This document shows positions 8,949 to 16,798 of a stretch of 64,000 nucleotides of DNA, in pieces (positions within the stretch are counted from its first letter, which is position 1; every line of letters starts with the position of its first letter). The position numbers were made by a program, and so were the translations under genes. The DNA comes from an uncultured Clostridia bacterium (GTDB taxonomy: Bacteria; Bacillota; Clostridia; Christensenellales; Borkfalkiaceae): NCBI GenBank assembly GCA_947597925.1, contig CANQFA010000003.1:62001-126000 (forward strand), given 5' to 3'. The notes beneath the pieces were generated by a model. It was not told the origin of the DNA and did not search any database. It saw only the letters and a list, made by a program, of their open reading frames with translations.

Positions 8949-11021
8949 TCATATCTCCACATGGCTGCTGTCTGCGAGGGCAAAGGGATACACCTCTTCG
9001 CAGCCCCTCTGCATCAGCAGGTATCCGCATACGGTCATGGTCCAACCCGAATCGATGATGTCGTCTGCCAGAATGACGCGGGGCGGCATCTTGACATCGG
9101 GCAGGACGGAAAAGGAGTTCAGGGCATTCATGCACTGATGTGCGCTGTTTTCCATCGTCTTCTGCGGGCGCGCAGGCGACTTCGCGAGCAGGGGGACAAA
9201 GGAGATGCCGCAGCTCTGCGCAAGCCTCCTCGCAAACTCCTCCACGAGGTCACTTCCGAGGGAGGGAACGCAGGTGATGTGCCCGATCTTCTTTTCCCTG
9301 ATGAGGGGCAGGAGGACCTCCCTGCTCTTGCCCACGAGCTCATCGCAAAACCTCTTCTTCGCGGAATACTTGTCCCGTCTCACGAGTTCTCCATAGCCTG
9401 CGTCGCCGTACTTCGCAAGGCAGATGCCCGTCTCGTTGACATGGGAGATGCGCCTTCTCTCCGTCTGCGCGGTCAGCGGCCACATCTTTCTCGGCACGAT
9501 CTCGATGGTGAGGCCGTTGATATATTCCGACGCCAACATCCGATAGCGGAGGGATACCTCTCCCGAGAGGGGATCTTCGGCACAATTGGCACAGTGTCCG
9601 CAGTTCTCTGCGGTGAAATCGTCCAGACAGTTTGCAATAAACTTGCTGTAGCACTCCTTGGTCTCCGTGAACTCCCGCATCTTCTGCGCTTCGCGCCTGC
9701 GGATCTCGGTGATGGCGTCGTAGTGCTCCGCATCGTAGACGAATTTCTTTGCGGTGGCGTAGTAATTTCCGTCGTCAAAGCTCGCGTATCCGTCGTTTTC
9801 GAGGAAGTTCAGCACCTTCTCGAGACGGGCATTCCGCAGGTTGAGCTTGGCCGCGATCTGCGCCTTTCCGATGCCGTCGTTTTCGAGGATGAGGTCCATG
9901 ACGGCCGTCATCTCCCTCTGCGTCGGGAATGCCGTCTCGATGAAATAGCTTATCACGTCGTCATCCTCTTTTCCGCAGAGGAGGATCACCTCCGCCCGCT
10001 CGAGATTTCTGCCTGCCCGCCCGATCTGCTGATAATATGTCACGATATCCCGCGGCATCTGATAGTGGATGACAAAGGCGATATCCCCCTTATCGTACCC
10101 CATGCCGAGCTTTACGGTGGCGACGATCGCCTTTACCTCGTTCTTGCGGAACTTCTCCAGCGCGCGGCTGTTTATCTCTTCCGCCTTGGCATCGCTGCGC
10201 GAAAAATAGGACACCGCAGGCACACCGTTCGCATTCAGAAAATCGGCCAGATGGATGCAGTCCATGCGCGTCAGACAATAGATGATGCCGTTGCCGCGGA
10301 GCTTCCCCTCCTTGAGATTCTCGAGGATCCAGCCGTAGCGGAGCGCACTGCTCTGCATCTTATAGACCCTGATGAAGAGGGACTCGCGCGTCAGAGGCCC
10401 CCGCGAGATATGGACACTCCCGCCCAATTGCGCCTCGAGATCTTCGACCACGCGCTCGTTTGCCGTCGCCGTCGTCGCCAAAATGGGCACATTGGAGGGG
10501 AGCTCGGGGATGACTTTCTTCAGGTTGCAATAGTCCAGACGGAAGTCATGTCCCCAGTCGGAGATGCAGTGCGCCTCGTCGATGACAAAGAGCCCTATCC
10601 GGATCTCCTTGAGCGCGGCCTGCACCTCCTTGCCGAAGAGCGTCTCGGGCGTCACGAGGACAAGGTCGTATTTGTCCGCGGCGATCTCCTTGAGCACGGC
10701 CCGCTTGTCGGGAACGGTACTATTGAGCGAGACACAGGAAAGACCCAGCTTTTCGGCCGCCTCCGCTTGATTCTGCATGAGCGCCAGAAGGGGACTTACC
10801 ACAAAGGTGACCCCGCGCCCCTGCATGCGGAAGAGCTTGGTGCAAATGAAATAGATGAGGCTCTTCCCCCACCCGGTCTTACGGACGACGAGCACTCTGC
10901 GGCTTTTCATCACCGCCTCGATCGCCTCATACTGCCCTTCCCGAAACTCGGCATCTTCTCCGTACAATGCGCGAAGGATCTGCATTGCGCGGCGGAAGAG
11001 GGCCGTCTCTCCGATCTGCAT
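8949..11021 (-). CDS. RecQ-family helicase fused to a C-terminal phosphoribosyltransferase domain
   Basis: A 690-aa protein. Residues 1-345 are a RecQ-type superfamily-2 helicase: TGWGKS Walker A at 49-54, DEAH box at 148-151, SAT-like TTATA, and motif VI QQIGRAGRN near 331-339. A zinc-binding set follows (Cys457, 465, 474, 477, 480). The C-terminal 150 residues are a type-I phosphoribosyltransferase: the PRPP-binding loop VILADDIIDSGWT lies at 649-661. It carries Ser-Gly where Thr-Gly is usual, close to ComFC-type PRTases. It shares one operon with the DprA-like gene and has a consensus promoter. The domain set recalls the competence proteins ComFA (zinc helicase), ComFC (PRTase) and DprA. 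Function is inferred to be ssDNA processing, possibly defence. Confidence 0.9.
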   Translation of the reverse strand: MQIGETALFRRAMQILRALYGEDAEFREGQYEAIEAVMKSRRVLVVRKTGWGKSLIYFICTKLFRMQGRGVTFVVSPLLALMQNQAEAAEKLGLSCVSLNSTVPDKRAVLKEIAADKYDLVLVTPETLFGKEVQAALKEIRIGLFVIDEAHCISDWGHDFRLDYCNLKKVIPELPSNVPILATTATANERVVEDLEAQLGGSVHISRGPLTRESLFIRVYKMQSSALRYGWILENLKEGKLRGNGIIYCLTRMDCIHLADFLNANGVPAVSYFSRSDAKAEEINSRALEKFRKNEVKAIVATVKLGMGYDKGDIAFVIHYQMPRDIVTYYQQIGRAGRNLERAEVILLCGKEDDDVISYFIETAFPTQREMTAVMDLILENDGIGKAQIAAKLNLRNARLEKVLNFLENDGYASFDDGNYYATAKKFVYDAEHYDAITEIRRREAQKMREFTETKECYSKFIANCLDDFTAENCGHCANCAEDPLSGEVSLRYRMLASEYINGLTIEIVPRKMWPLTAQTERRRISHVNETGICLAKYGDAGYGELVRRDKYSAKKRFCDELVGKSREVLLPLIREKKIGHITCVPSLGSDLVEEFARRLAQSCGISFVPLLAKSPARPQKTMENSAHQCMNALNSFSVLPDVKMPPRVILADDIIDSGWTMTVCGYLLMQRGCEEVYPFALADSSHVEI

Positions 11022-11097
11022 CCCAAACCCTCACAGTCCGTCATTTGTTCACGCCGTGACGGCATCCATGCGCGTCTCACGGGTCGATACGGTTATC

Positions 11098-11126
11098 ATT
11101 ATAAGTGCATCCGCGCGGAATGTCAA
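11098..11126 (-). promoter_or_regulatory. Promoter of the RecQ-PRTase/dprA operon
   Basis: TTGACA (11121-11126), 17 nt, TATAAT (11098-11103) on the minus strand. The leader is about 70 nt. It faces away from the tRNA-Val promoter. Confidence 0.85.
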
Positions 11127-11212
11127 TGGATTTTTCCGAAAAAGCAAATCTGCATGCGGCGCGGGCATGCGGGAAGGAATGCAAGATTTTTTCCCGCACT
11201 CCCCTTTTTTGC

Positions 11213-11241
11213 TTGACAGCCCGCTCGCGGTATGGTATAAT
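11213..11241 (+). promoter_or_regulatory. Promoter of tRNA-Val
   Basis: TTGACA (11213-11218), 17 nt, TATAAT (11236-11241), with TG one base before the -10, so it is also an extended -10. It is the strongest promoter by sequence in the window. Confidence 0.9.
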
Positions 11242-11262
11242 CGACCTTGATATTGCAGGGAC

Positions 11263-11339
11263 GGGGGCATAGCTCAGTTGGTTAGAGCGCACGCTTCACA
11301 TGCGTGAGGTCACAGGTTCGAGTCCTGTTGTCCCCACCA
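11263..11339 (+). tRNA. tRNA-Val (anticodon CAC)
   Basis: A 77-nt cloverleaf. The acceptor stem starts GGGGGCA, pairs with TGTCCCC, and has an encoded CCA. The anticodon stem CACGC/GCGTG encloses TTCACAT, giving anticodon CAC (reads GTG). The T-loop TTCGAGT is normal. It sits at the edge of the accessory block 5230-11126. Confidence 0.96.
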
Positions 11340-11361
11340 CGCCGCCGCAAGGCATTTTTGC

Positions 11362-11395
11362 AAAGAGGTTGCTTTCAAGCAGCCTCTTTTCTTTC
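11362..11395 (+). terminator. Terminator after tRNA-Val
   Basis: The stem AAAGAGGTTGCTT (11362-11374) pairs with the segment ending 11389 (one G-U pair) and is followed by TTTT-C-TTT. On the minus strand the same hairpin could end the putative small RNA. Confidence 0.75.
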
Positions 11396-11426
11396 ATTTT
11401 GCGCGAGGGAGAAAACTTTCCGAAAT

Positions 11427-11464
11427 ATAGTGTAACGGACGGCAAATGCCGTCCGTCGCACTAT
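11427..11464. repeat. Imperfect inverted repeat (hairpin)
   Basis: The arms are 11427-11432/11459-11464 and 11435-11443/11448-11456, around loop 11444-11447. No U-tract follows on either strand, so it does not look like a terminator. It lies within the putative small RNA. Confidence 0.7.
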
Positions 11465-11506
11465 GAAAGGTTTGCAATAGGGTAATCAAGGATTGTAATC
11501 AATCAA

Positions 11507-11535
11507 ATTATACGACTTCCACGCCCGTTTGTCAA
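11507..11535 (-). promoter_or_regulatory. Orphan promoter between acpP and tRNA-Val
   Basis: TTGACA (11530-11535), 17 nt, TATAAT (11507-11512) on the minus strand, downstream of the acpP stop. No protein gene lies in front of it. Confidence 0.75.
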
Positions 11536-11594
11536 GCCTTTGGAGCAAAATTTTTACATTTTTTTTCGAGGACACAAAAAGGCGCCCTTTTCCC

Positions 11595-11825
11595 TTATTT
11601 CGCCGCTATTTTGTTCATCATGTCGACGATGTCCTGCACCGTCTTCACGTCCTCGATGGCGCCCTCGGGAAGGGTGATGCCGTACGCATCCTCGAGTGCC
11701 ACGATGAGCTCCACGACGTCGAGGGAATCGGCGCCGAGATCTTTTACGACTTCGGATTCGGGTCTGATGGAGTCCCGATCAATGCCGAGCTGCTCGGCAA
11801 GCATTTCGCATACCTTTTCAAACAT
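11595..11825 (-). CDS. acpP: Acyl carrier protein
   Basis: A 76-aa acidic protein with the phosphopantetheine attachment motif GADSLD, whose serine carries the acyl chain in fatty-acid synthesis. Length and helix pattern match the family throughout. AGGAGG lies 8 nt before the ATG. It has its own consensus promoter, so it is a single-gene unit here, away from the rest of the fab genes. Confidence 0.97.
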   Translation of the reverse strand: MFEKVCEMLAEQLGIDRDSIRPESEVVKDLGADSLDVVELIVALEDAYGITLPEGAIEDVKTVQDIVDMMNKIAAK

Positions 11826-11863
11826 GATATTACCTCCTGCTCCGTCGGGAGCCTTCTCCTTAT

Positions 11864-11892
11864 ATTGTAGCGCATTTTGGACTTCCTGTCAA
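11864..11892 (-). promoter_or_regulatory. Promoter of acpP
   Basis: TTGACA (11887-11892), 17 nt, TACAAT (11864-11869) on the minus strand, just after the glycosylase stop codon. Confidence 0.85.
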
Positions 11893-11913
11893 GGCTTTTC
11901 CGAAAATTCCGCT

Positions 11914-12396
11914 TTAACCGTTCGCAAAGATCTCCGCGAGGGCCTCGTGCCACGTGCGCTCGAGATAGCGCGGGTTGGCGGGCGAGGTAGACGGAAGTTT
12001 CAAGATGGGCGGAAGCCCCTCCGTGCCCGCAGCGAGGAGGAGAGAGTGGGCTTTCGTGCCGTTACAGAGAACTCGCTCGATGGGGGCATGTCCGCAAATG
12101 ATATGGAGGTCCACGACCTGCTCCCCTCGGATGCTGTCATCTTTGGAGCCCGTGATCTCACACTGCGCCACGATATCCCACAGAGCCACCCCATGTCCGA
12201 GGAGGAGAGCCATCTTTTGTGCGATGGACGTGGGAAGTTCCTCGTGAAAGAAGGAGGAGAGCATCTTCCAGAAGCGGTTTTGCGGGTTGCCGTAGTAAAA
12301 CCCTTCCGCACGGCTCAGGACAGAGGGAAAACTCCCGAGGATGAGCACGCGGCTCTTTTCGTCGAAGACGGGCGCAAATCCCCTTTCCATGCTCAT
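11914..12396 (-). CDS. DNA-deoxyinosine glycosylase (UDG superfamily)
   Basis: A 160-aa protein of the small uracil-DNA-glycosylase-like family that removes hypoxanthine from DNA. The N-terminal LILGSFPSVLSR loop and the FYYGNPQNRFWK segment are characteristic. The C-terminal LPSTSPANPRYL corresponds to the DNA-intercalating 'S-P-A' loop. Its ATG overlaps the stop of the M16 peptidase gene by 4 nt (ATGA), so translation is coupled. Role: base excision repair of deaminated adenine. Confidence 0.88.
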   Translation of the reverse strand: MSMERGFAPVFDEKSRVLILGSFPSVLSRAEGFYYGNPQNRFWKMLSSFFHEELPTSIAQKMALLLGHGVALWDIVAQCEITGSKDDSIRGEQVVDLHIICGHAPIERVLCNGTKAHSLLLAAGTEGLPPILKLPSTSPANPRYLERTWHEALAEIFANG

Positions 12397-13631
12397 AGGC
12401 GGGGAAGCTCTTCGAGCGGGCCCACGGCGGCGAAGGCGGCCTGCGCGAAGTCAAAATTTTCCTCCGCCGCGGCGCGCACATCGGCAAGTTTCAGCGAGGA
12501 GATCTCCGCCATGCGCCTCTCGAGATCGTAGACCTCGTCCGCGTAGAGCAGGTTGCGCCCGTAGAGCAGCATCTGCGATGAGGTCGCCTCCTGCGAGAAG
12601 ATATACCCCGCGCGGATCTGCTCCCTCCCCCGCAAAAATTCTTCCTCGGTGATGGGCTCCTCCCTGATGCCGCGGATGACCTCCTCGATCGCCGCGAGGG
12701 CCTCTTCGGTATTCTCGGGCTCGACGCCCGCATATACGGTGAGCGCGCCCGTCTCCTCGTATTGCGAGGGATAGGAATAGACGCTGTAGGCAAGTCCGAG
12801 CTCCTCGCGCACCTTCTTGAAGAGGCGGGAGCTCATGCCGTCGCCCAAGACGCCGTTTAAGACCTGCACGGCGGGATAGCGGGGGTCATAGCGGCGGATG
12901 CCCGGGAAGGCGATCGCGAGATGGACCTGCTCTACGGGCTTGGTGCGAAGCTCCCTCCCCGCCTGCCAGCAGATCTCCTTTTTGCGCTTGACATAGGGCA
13001 CGGCCTCGAGCTCGGAAAATTCTTCCTCCGCGAGCGCGATGGCCTCCTCGGCAGAGATGTTCCCCGCAAAGGAAATGACGATATTTTGCGGGCAATAGAG
13101 GGCGCGCTTGTAGCGGAAGATGTCCTCGCGCGTGAAGCCCGAGACATTTTCGGCGGGACCGAGGATGGTCCTCCCGTAGTTGCGCTTGCCGAATGCCGCC
13201 TGTGCGAGCAGGTCGAGGCAGAGGTCGTCGGGCGTGTCCTCCGCGCGCTTGATCTCCTGCAGGATGACCCCCTTTTCCCGCCTCAGCTCCTCTTCGGGGA
13301 AAGTGGCGTGCAGGAAGAGGTCCGCGAGCAGCCGAAAGGCCTCCGCCGCGTGATCGGTCGTCGCCTTTGCATAGTAGCAGGTCATGTCCTTCCCGGTGAA
13401 GGCATTTACCTGCGCGCCGATGGAATCGAAGGCGTCGGAGATCTCAAAGGCCGTCCGCGTCTTCGTCCCCTTGAACTGGACATGTTCGATGAAGTGGGAG
13501 ATCCCGTCCTCTTCATCCGTCTCAAATGCTCCGCCGGCGCCCACGAGCACCCCCATCGTCACGGAGAGAAGCCCCTCCATGCGCTTGACGATGACGCGCA
13601 CGCCGTTTTTCAATGTTCTCTTTTCGATCAT
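12393..13631 (-). CDS. M16-family zinc peptidase (processing-protease type)
   Basis: A 412-aa protein with the inverted zinc motif HFIEH near residue 47 and the distal Glu in GVILQEIKRAED, the complete HxxEH...E set of pitrilysin-family peptidases. The C-terminal M16 domain with LGLAYSVYSYP is present. No signal peptide is seen, so it is cytosolic. The ATG at 13631 has AGAGG 7 nt upstream; an upstream in-frame extension of 17 codons lacks a ribosome site. The substrate is unknown. The following DNA glycosylase gene overlaps it by 4 nt. Confidence 0.9.
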   Translation of the reverse strand: MIEKRTLKNGVRVIVKRMEGLLSVTMGVLVGAGGAFETDEEDGISHFIEHVQFKGTKTRTAFEISDAFDSIGAQVNAFTGKDMTCYYAKATTDHAAEAFRLLADLFLHATFPEEELRREKGVILQEIKRAEDTPDDLCLDLLAQAAFGKRNYGRTILGPAENVSGFTREDIFRYKRALYCPQNIVISFAGNISAEEAIALAEEEFSELEAVPYVKRKKEICWQAGRELRTKPVEQVHLAIAFPGIRRYDPRYPAVQVLNGVLGDGMSSRLFKKVREELGLAYSVYSYPSQYEETGALTVYAGVEPENTEEALAAIEEVIRGIREEPITEEEFLRGREQIRAGYIFSQEATSSQMLLYGRNLLYADEVYDLERRMAEISSLKLADVRAAAEENFDFAQAAFAAVGPLEELPRL

Positions 13632-13678
13632 ATCGTTTCCTCTCTTAATATTCGTCGATTTCGGAATTTTATCAGCCG

Positions 13679-14383
13679 TCACCCGAGATTGTCGCTCACG
13701 GAGAGGGTGCGAAGGCCCATCTCGCGATAGCGGGTGAGGATGCGGGGGAGTGCCTCCGCGGTGTGCGGCATGGGATGCATGAGGATGAGCTCCCCGCCCC
13801 TGACGTCCTCGGTCGCGCGGCGGTATACCGTGTCCGCGTCCTTGTCCCGCCAGTCCACCGTATCTCTGCTCCAGAGCACCGTGCGGAGGGACATCTTTTC
13901 GGCCGCCTCCACCGTGCTGTCATTGTAGGCGCCCGAAGGCGGGGCGAAGAGGGTGACGGGCATGCCCGCCGCGAGGGAGAGAAACTCCACGCTCGCCGCG
14001 ATCTCCCGCACGTTCCCCTCGTAGTCCAGCGTATCGTGGGCGAGATGAAAATAACCGTGCGACCCGATCTCATGTCCCCCGTCGACGATGGCATGCACGC
14101 AGGACACATTGTCATCTGCCCAGCTTCCGCCCAAAAAGAAGGTGGCCGTCGCGCCGTACTCCGCGAGGATGTCGAGGATGCGGTACACCTCCTCGGTCCC
14201 CCAGTAGACATTTACCATGAGCGAGACGCCGTCCTCCGAGGTGCCGCGGCGGAAGATGCGGTCCTCGAGCTCCGAGGCCGTCCCTGCCGACGGGAAGAAA
14301 CAGACGGCGGCGACGAGGACGAGGACAAATGCCAGAGCGAAGTTTGTGAGAAGATGCACGGTGCGGGCAGAGAGCGCTTTCAA
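13679..14383 (-). CDS. NodB/polysaccharide-deacetylase-like membrane-anchored protein
   Basis: A 234-aa protein with an N-terminal membrane segment (residues ~14-32) and an extracytoplasmic NodB domain. The metal-binding SHGYFH (H-x3-H) is intact and the C-terminal ILMHPM carries the catalytic His. Motif 1, normally TFDD, reads VNVYWGTEE, so both aspartates are missing. In this the protein resembles sporulation- or YlxY-type NodB proteins whose activity is in doubt. I chose the TTG at 14383, which has GGGAGG 7 nt upstream, over the ATG at 14398, which has none. It lies between mutS2 and the M16 gene in a minus-strand run. Confidence 0.82.
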   Translation of the reverse strand: MKALSARTVHLLTNFALAFVLVLVAAVCFFPSAGTASELEDRIFRRGTSEDGVSLMVNVYWGTEEVYRILDILAEYGATATFFLGGSWADDNVSCVHAIVDGGHEIGSHGYFHLAHDTLDYEGNVREIAASVEFLSLAAGMPVTLFAPPSGAYNDSTVEAAEKMSLRTVLWSRDTVDWRDKDADTVYRRATEDVRGGELILMHPMPHTAEALPRILTRYREMGLRTLSVSDNLG

Positions 14384-14455
14384 GGGGATACCTCCCATTG
14401 GGGAATCATCCCATTTTACTCACGCATGGGGGGATTTATGCCTCGCCGTGCCCTC

Positions 14456-16798
14456 TCACCTGAGGGTGACGATCGTCACGCCGCTCTCCCCTTCGCCGTA
14501 TTTTCCGAGGCGGAAGGACTCCACCCGTCTGTCCCCGCGCAGGAGGTCGTGGACGGCGGCGCGCAGTTTTCCCGTCCCCATGCCGTGCACGATGCGCACG
14601 ACGGTGTGGTTTGCGAGGACGGCGCTGTCGAGAAATTTCTCGAGTTCGGGGACCATCTCTTCCGTCGTCATGCCGATGAGGTTGAGCTCGGTGGGGACCT
14701 CTGTCCGCGGCGTGATATCCCGCGAGACGGTGACCTTTTTCTCGGGAGCCCCGCCCTTTGCGGTGAAGAGGTCGCCTGCGCCCACCTTGACGCGGATGGC
14801 GCCCGCCTGCACCTCGGCGGTACGGCGCTTGGGGTTTACGGAGAGCACATTGCCCTCCCGTCCCAAGCTTCCCACGAAGACGAGGTCGCCCTCTCTCAGC
14901 TTGTCAAATTGCACGGGAAGGGCGCGCACGGGAGCCTCTTCCTCGGACATGGTACCCCTCTCCATCGTATTTTTGATCGTCCGCGCGGCGATGAGGTCAC
15001 GCTCGGTGAGCTGCTCCTTTTCGAAGAGCGCCTCCATCTCGGAGAGGAGCTCCTCGGCTGCGGCGGTGCGCTCGGCGACGATGCGCCTTGCCTCGGCCTT
15101 TGAGGCGGCGAGGAATTTTTCCCGCTCCTTGCGGAAGCGCTCCTCCTCCTTTTCGAGTTCGGCCGACTTCTCCTGCCAGGTCTTCAGGGTCTCCTCCGCT
15201 TCGCGGCGGAGGGCGTCTGCACGGACCCTGCTCTCCTCGGCGGCACGGAGGGTCCTTTCGAAGGTCCGCGCACCCTCAGAGAGATATCCCCGCGCCTCCT
15301 CCACGACGGACGGGGAGAGTCCCAGCCGCGTGCAGATGGCGAGGGCATTGGAGGAGCCCGGGGCGCCCATCTTCAGACGATACAGGGGGCGGAAATCCTC
15401 GGCATCGAACTCCATGCTGCCGTTTTCGAGCCCCTCCGTCTCATGGGCGAACTCCTTGAGGGCGGAGTAGTGCGTGGTGACGATCCCGCGGCATCCCCTC
15501 TTCAGAAGGGCGGAGAGGACGGCGCGCGCGAGCGCCTGCCCCTCCTCGGGGTCGGTGCCGCCGCCCGGTTCGTCGATGAGCACGAAGGCCCCCTCGCCCG
15601 CCTCGGCAAGGATGCCCTTCAGCCGCAGGACGTGGGAGGAAAAGGTGGAGAGATTTTCCTCGATGGACTGGCTGTCACCCACATCGCAGAAGATCTCGCC
15701 CACCGAGAGGCGGGTGCCCTCCGCGGCGGGGACGAAGAGCCCGCATGCCGCCATGAGGCAGAAGAGCCCGCACATCTTCAGGGTGACCGTCTTGCCGCCC
15801 GTATTGGCGCCGCTGATGAGGAGAAATCTGCATTTTTCGCCCACGGACACGGACACGGGTACCGCGGATGACGTCTCGAGGAGAGGATGCCGCCCCCGCA
15901 CGATCTCCACGATGCCGCGGTCGTTTATGGCGGGCTCCACCGATTTTGTGCGATAGGCATATTCCGCGCGGGCGAAGAAAGTGTCCGCTTCGGCGACGAG
16001 GGCGAGGGAGGGCTCGAGGCGGCCGCGCTGCCTGCCGAGGCGGAGGGAGAGGTCCTTCAGGATGCGCTCTTCCTCCTCCTTTTCGTCGATGGTGAGGTCG
16101 CGGAGTTCATTGTTCATCTCGAGCACCTCTTCGGGTTCGATGAACACGGTGGCGCCGCTCGCGGAGCGGTCATGGACAAAGCCGCGCACGCTGCGCTTAT
16201 ACTCCGCCTTGACGGGGATGACAAAGCGGTCGCCGCGCACGGTGACGATGCCGTCCTGCAGATATCTCTTCTCGTCGCCCGTGAGGTAGGAGGAGAGACG
16301 GGCGCGGATCCTTTCGCCGAGGAGGCGGATCTCCCTGCGGAGGGAATAGAGGCGGTCGCTCGCGGTGTCCGCAATGGCATCCTCCGAGACGATCTTCTGC
16401 CCGATGTCCTCCTCGAGCGCCTTGTCGAAATAGAGGCGGCTTACGAGGTCGTCGAAATAGGGAAGACCGTCGGAGAGGGCGCGCACGGAGTCGTGCAGAA
16501 CGCGCACCGAGCGGAGCATGCGGGCGGCATCGAGAAGCTCCCTGCAGGAGAGCGCCGAGCCCTTCTCCGCCCGCTCGAAGAGGTCTCCCGGGGGCGGGAA
16601 AAACTCCACCCTGCCCACGCCGAGGGTAAAGAGGAGGTGCACCGCCTCCCCCGTGGCGCGAAGAAGGGCGCGGACGGCTGCAAGGTCGTGGACGGGGGTG
16701 AAATTTTCGAGCATCTCCCTGCTCTCCCCGAGGACGGCATAGCTCGCCGCATTCTTCAGAATTTTATCGAGTTCCAGAAGTTTTTCGCTTTGGTTCAT
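14456..16798 (-). CDS. mutS2: MutS2 (Smr-domain ATPase)
   Basis: A 780-aa protein, the family's usual length. The MutS-type ATPase has Walker A SGANTGGKT near 328 and the extended Walker B LIDEPGGGTDPEEG near 405. A coiled-coil linker (~510-630) follows, then a C-terminal Smr domain with ELNLIGMT near 703 and HGMGTGK near 736. In Firmicutes MutS2 senses collided ribosomes and/or suppresses recombination. The start overlaps the U32 gene stop by 4 nt (ATGA) and has GAGGAG upstream. Confidence 0.97.
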   Translation of the reverse strand: MNQSEKLLELDKILKNAASYAVLGESREMLENFTPVHDLAAVRALLRATGEAVHLLFTLGVGRVEFFPPPGDLFERAEKGSALSCRELLDAARMLRSVRVLHDSVRALSDGLPYFDDLVSRLYFDKALEEDIGQKIVSEDAIADTASDRLYSLRREIRLLGERIRARLSSYLTGDEKRYLQDGIVTVRGDRFVIPVKAEYKRSVRGFVHDRSASGATVFIEPEEVLEMNNELRDLTIDEKEEEERILKDLSLRLGRQRGRLEPSLALVAEADTFFARAEYAYRTKSVEPAINDRGIVEIVRGRHPLLETSSAVPVSVSVGEKCRFLLISGANTGGKTVTLKMCGLFCLMAACGLFVPAAEGTRLSVGEIFCDVGDSQSIEENLSTFSSHVLRLKGILAEAGEGAFVLIDEPGGGTDPEEGQALARAVLSALLKRGCRGIVTTHYSALKEFAHETEGLENGSMEFDAEDFRPLYRLKMGAPGSSNALAICTRLGLSPSVVEEARGYLSEGARTFERTLRAAEESRVRADALRREAEETLKTWQEKSAELEKEEERFRKEREKFLAASKAEARRIVAERTAAAEELLSEMEALFEKEQLTERDLIAARTIKNTMERGTMSEEEAPVRALPVQFDKLREGDLVFVGSLGREGNVLSVNPKRRTAEVQAGAIRVKVGAGDLFTAKGGAPEKKVTVSRDITPRTEVPTELNLIGMTTEEMVPELEKFLDSAVLANHTVVRIVHGMGTGKLRAAVHDLLRGDRRVESFRLGKYGEGESGVTIVTLR

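Larger units (their letters stand above)
11362..11500 (-). ncRNA. Putative structured small RNA
   Basis: A consensus promoter at 11507-11535 fires into a stretch with no convincing reading frame. The roughly 140-nt transcript would contain a long hairpin: ATAGTG pairs with CACTAT and, after a 2x2 internal loop, a 9-bp stem closes an ATTT loop (11427-11464). It would end at the hairpin shared with the tRNA terminator. I cannot assign an RNA family. The only ATG-initiated frame inside runs into the tRNA and lacks a ribosome site. Confidence 0.35.

Noticed and set aside
11160..11270. Small minus-strand frames across the tRNA-Val leader
   Set aside because: They overlap the tRNA promoter and show no coding character or ribosome site.
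14384..14398. ATG at 14398 as start of the NodB-like protein
   Set aside because: No ribosome site precedes it, while the TTG at 14383 has GGGAGG at a good distance.
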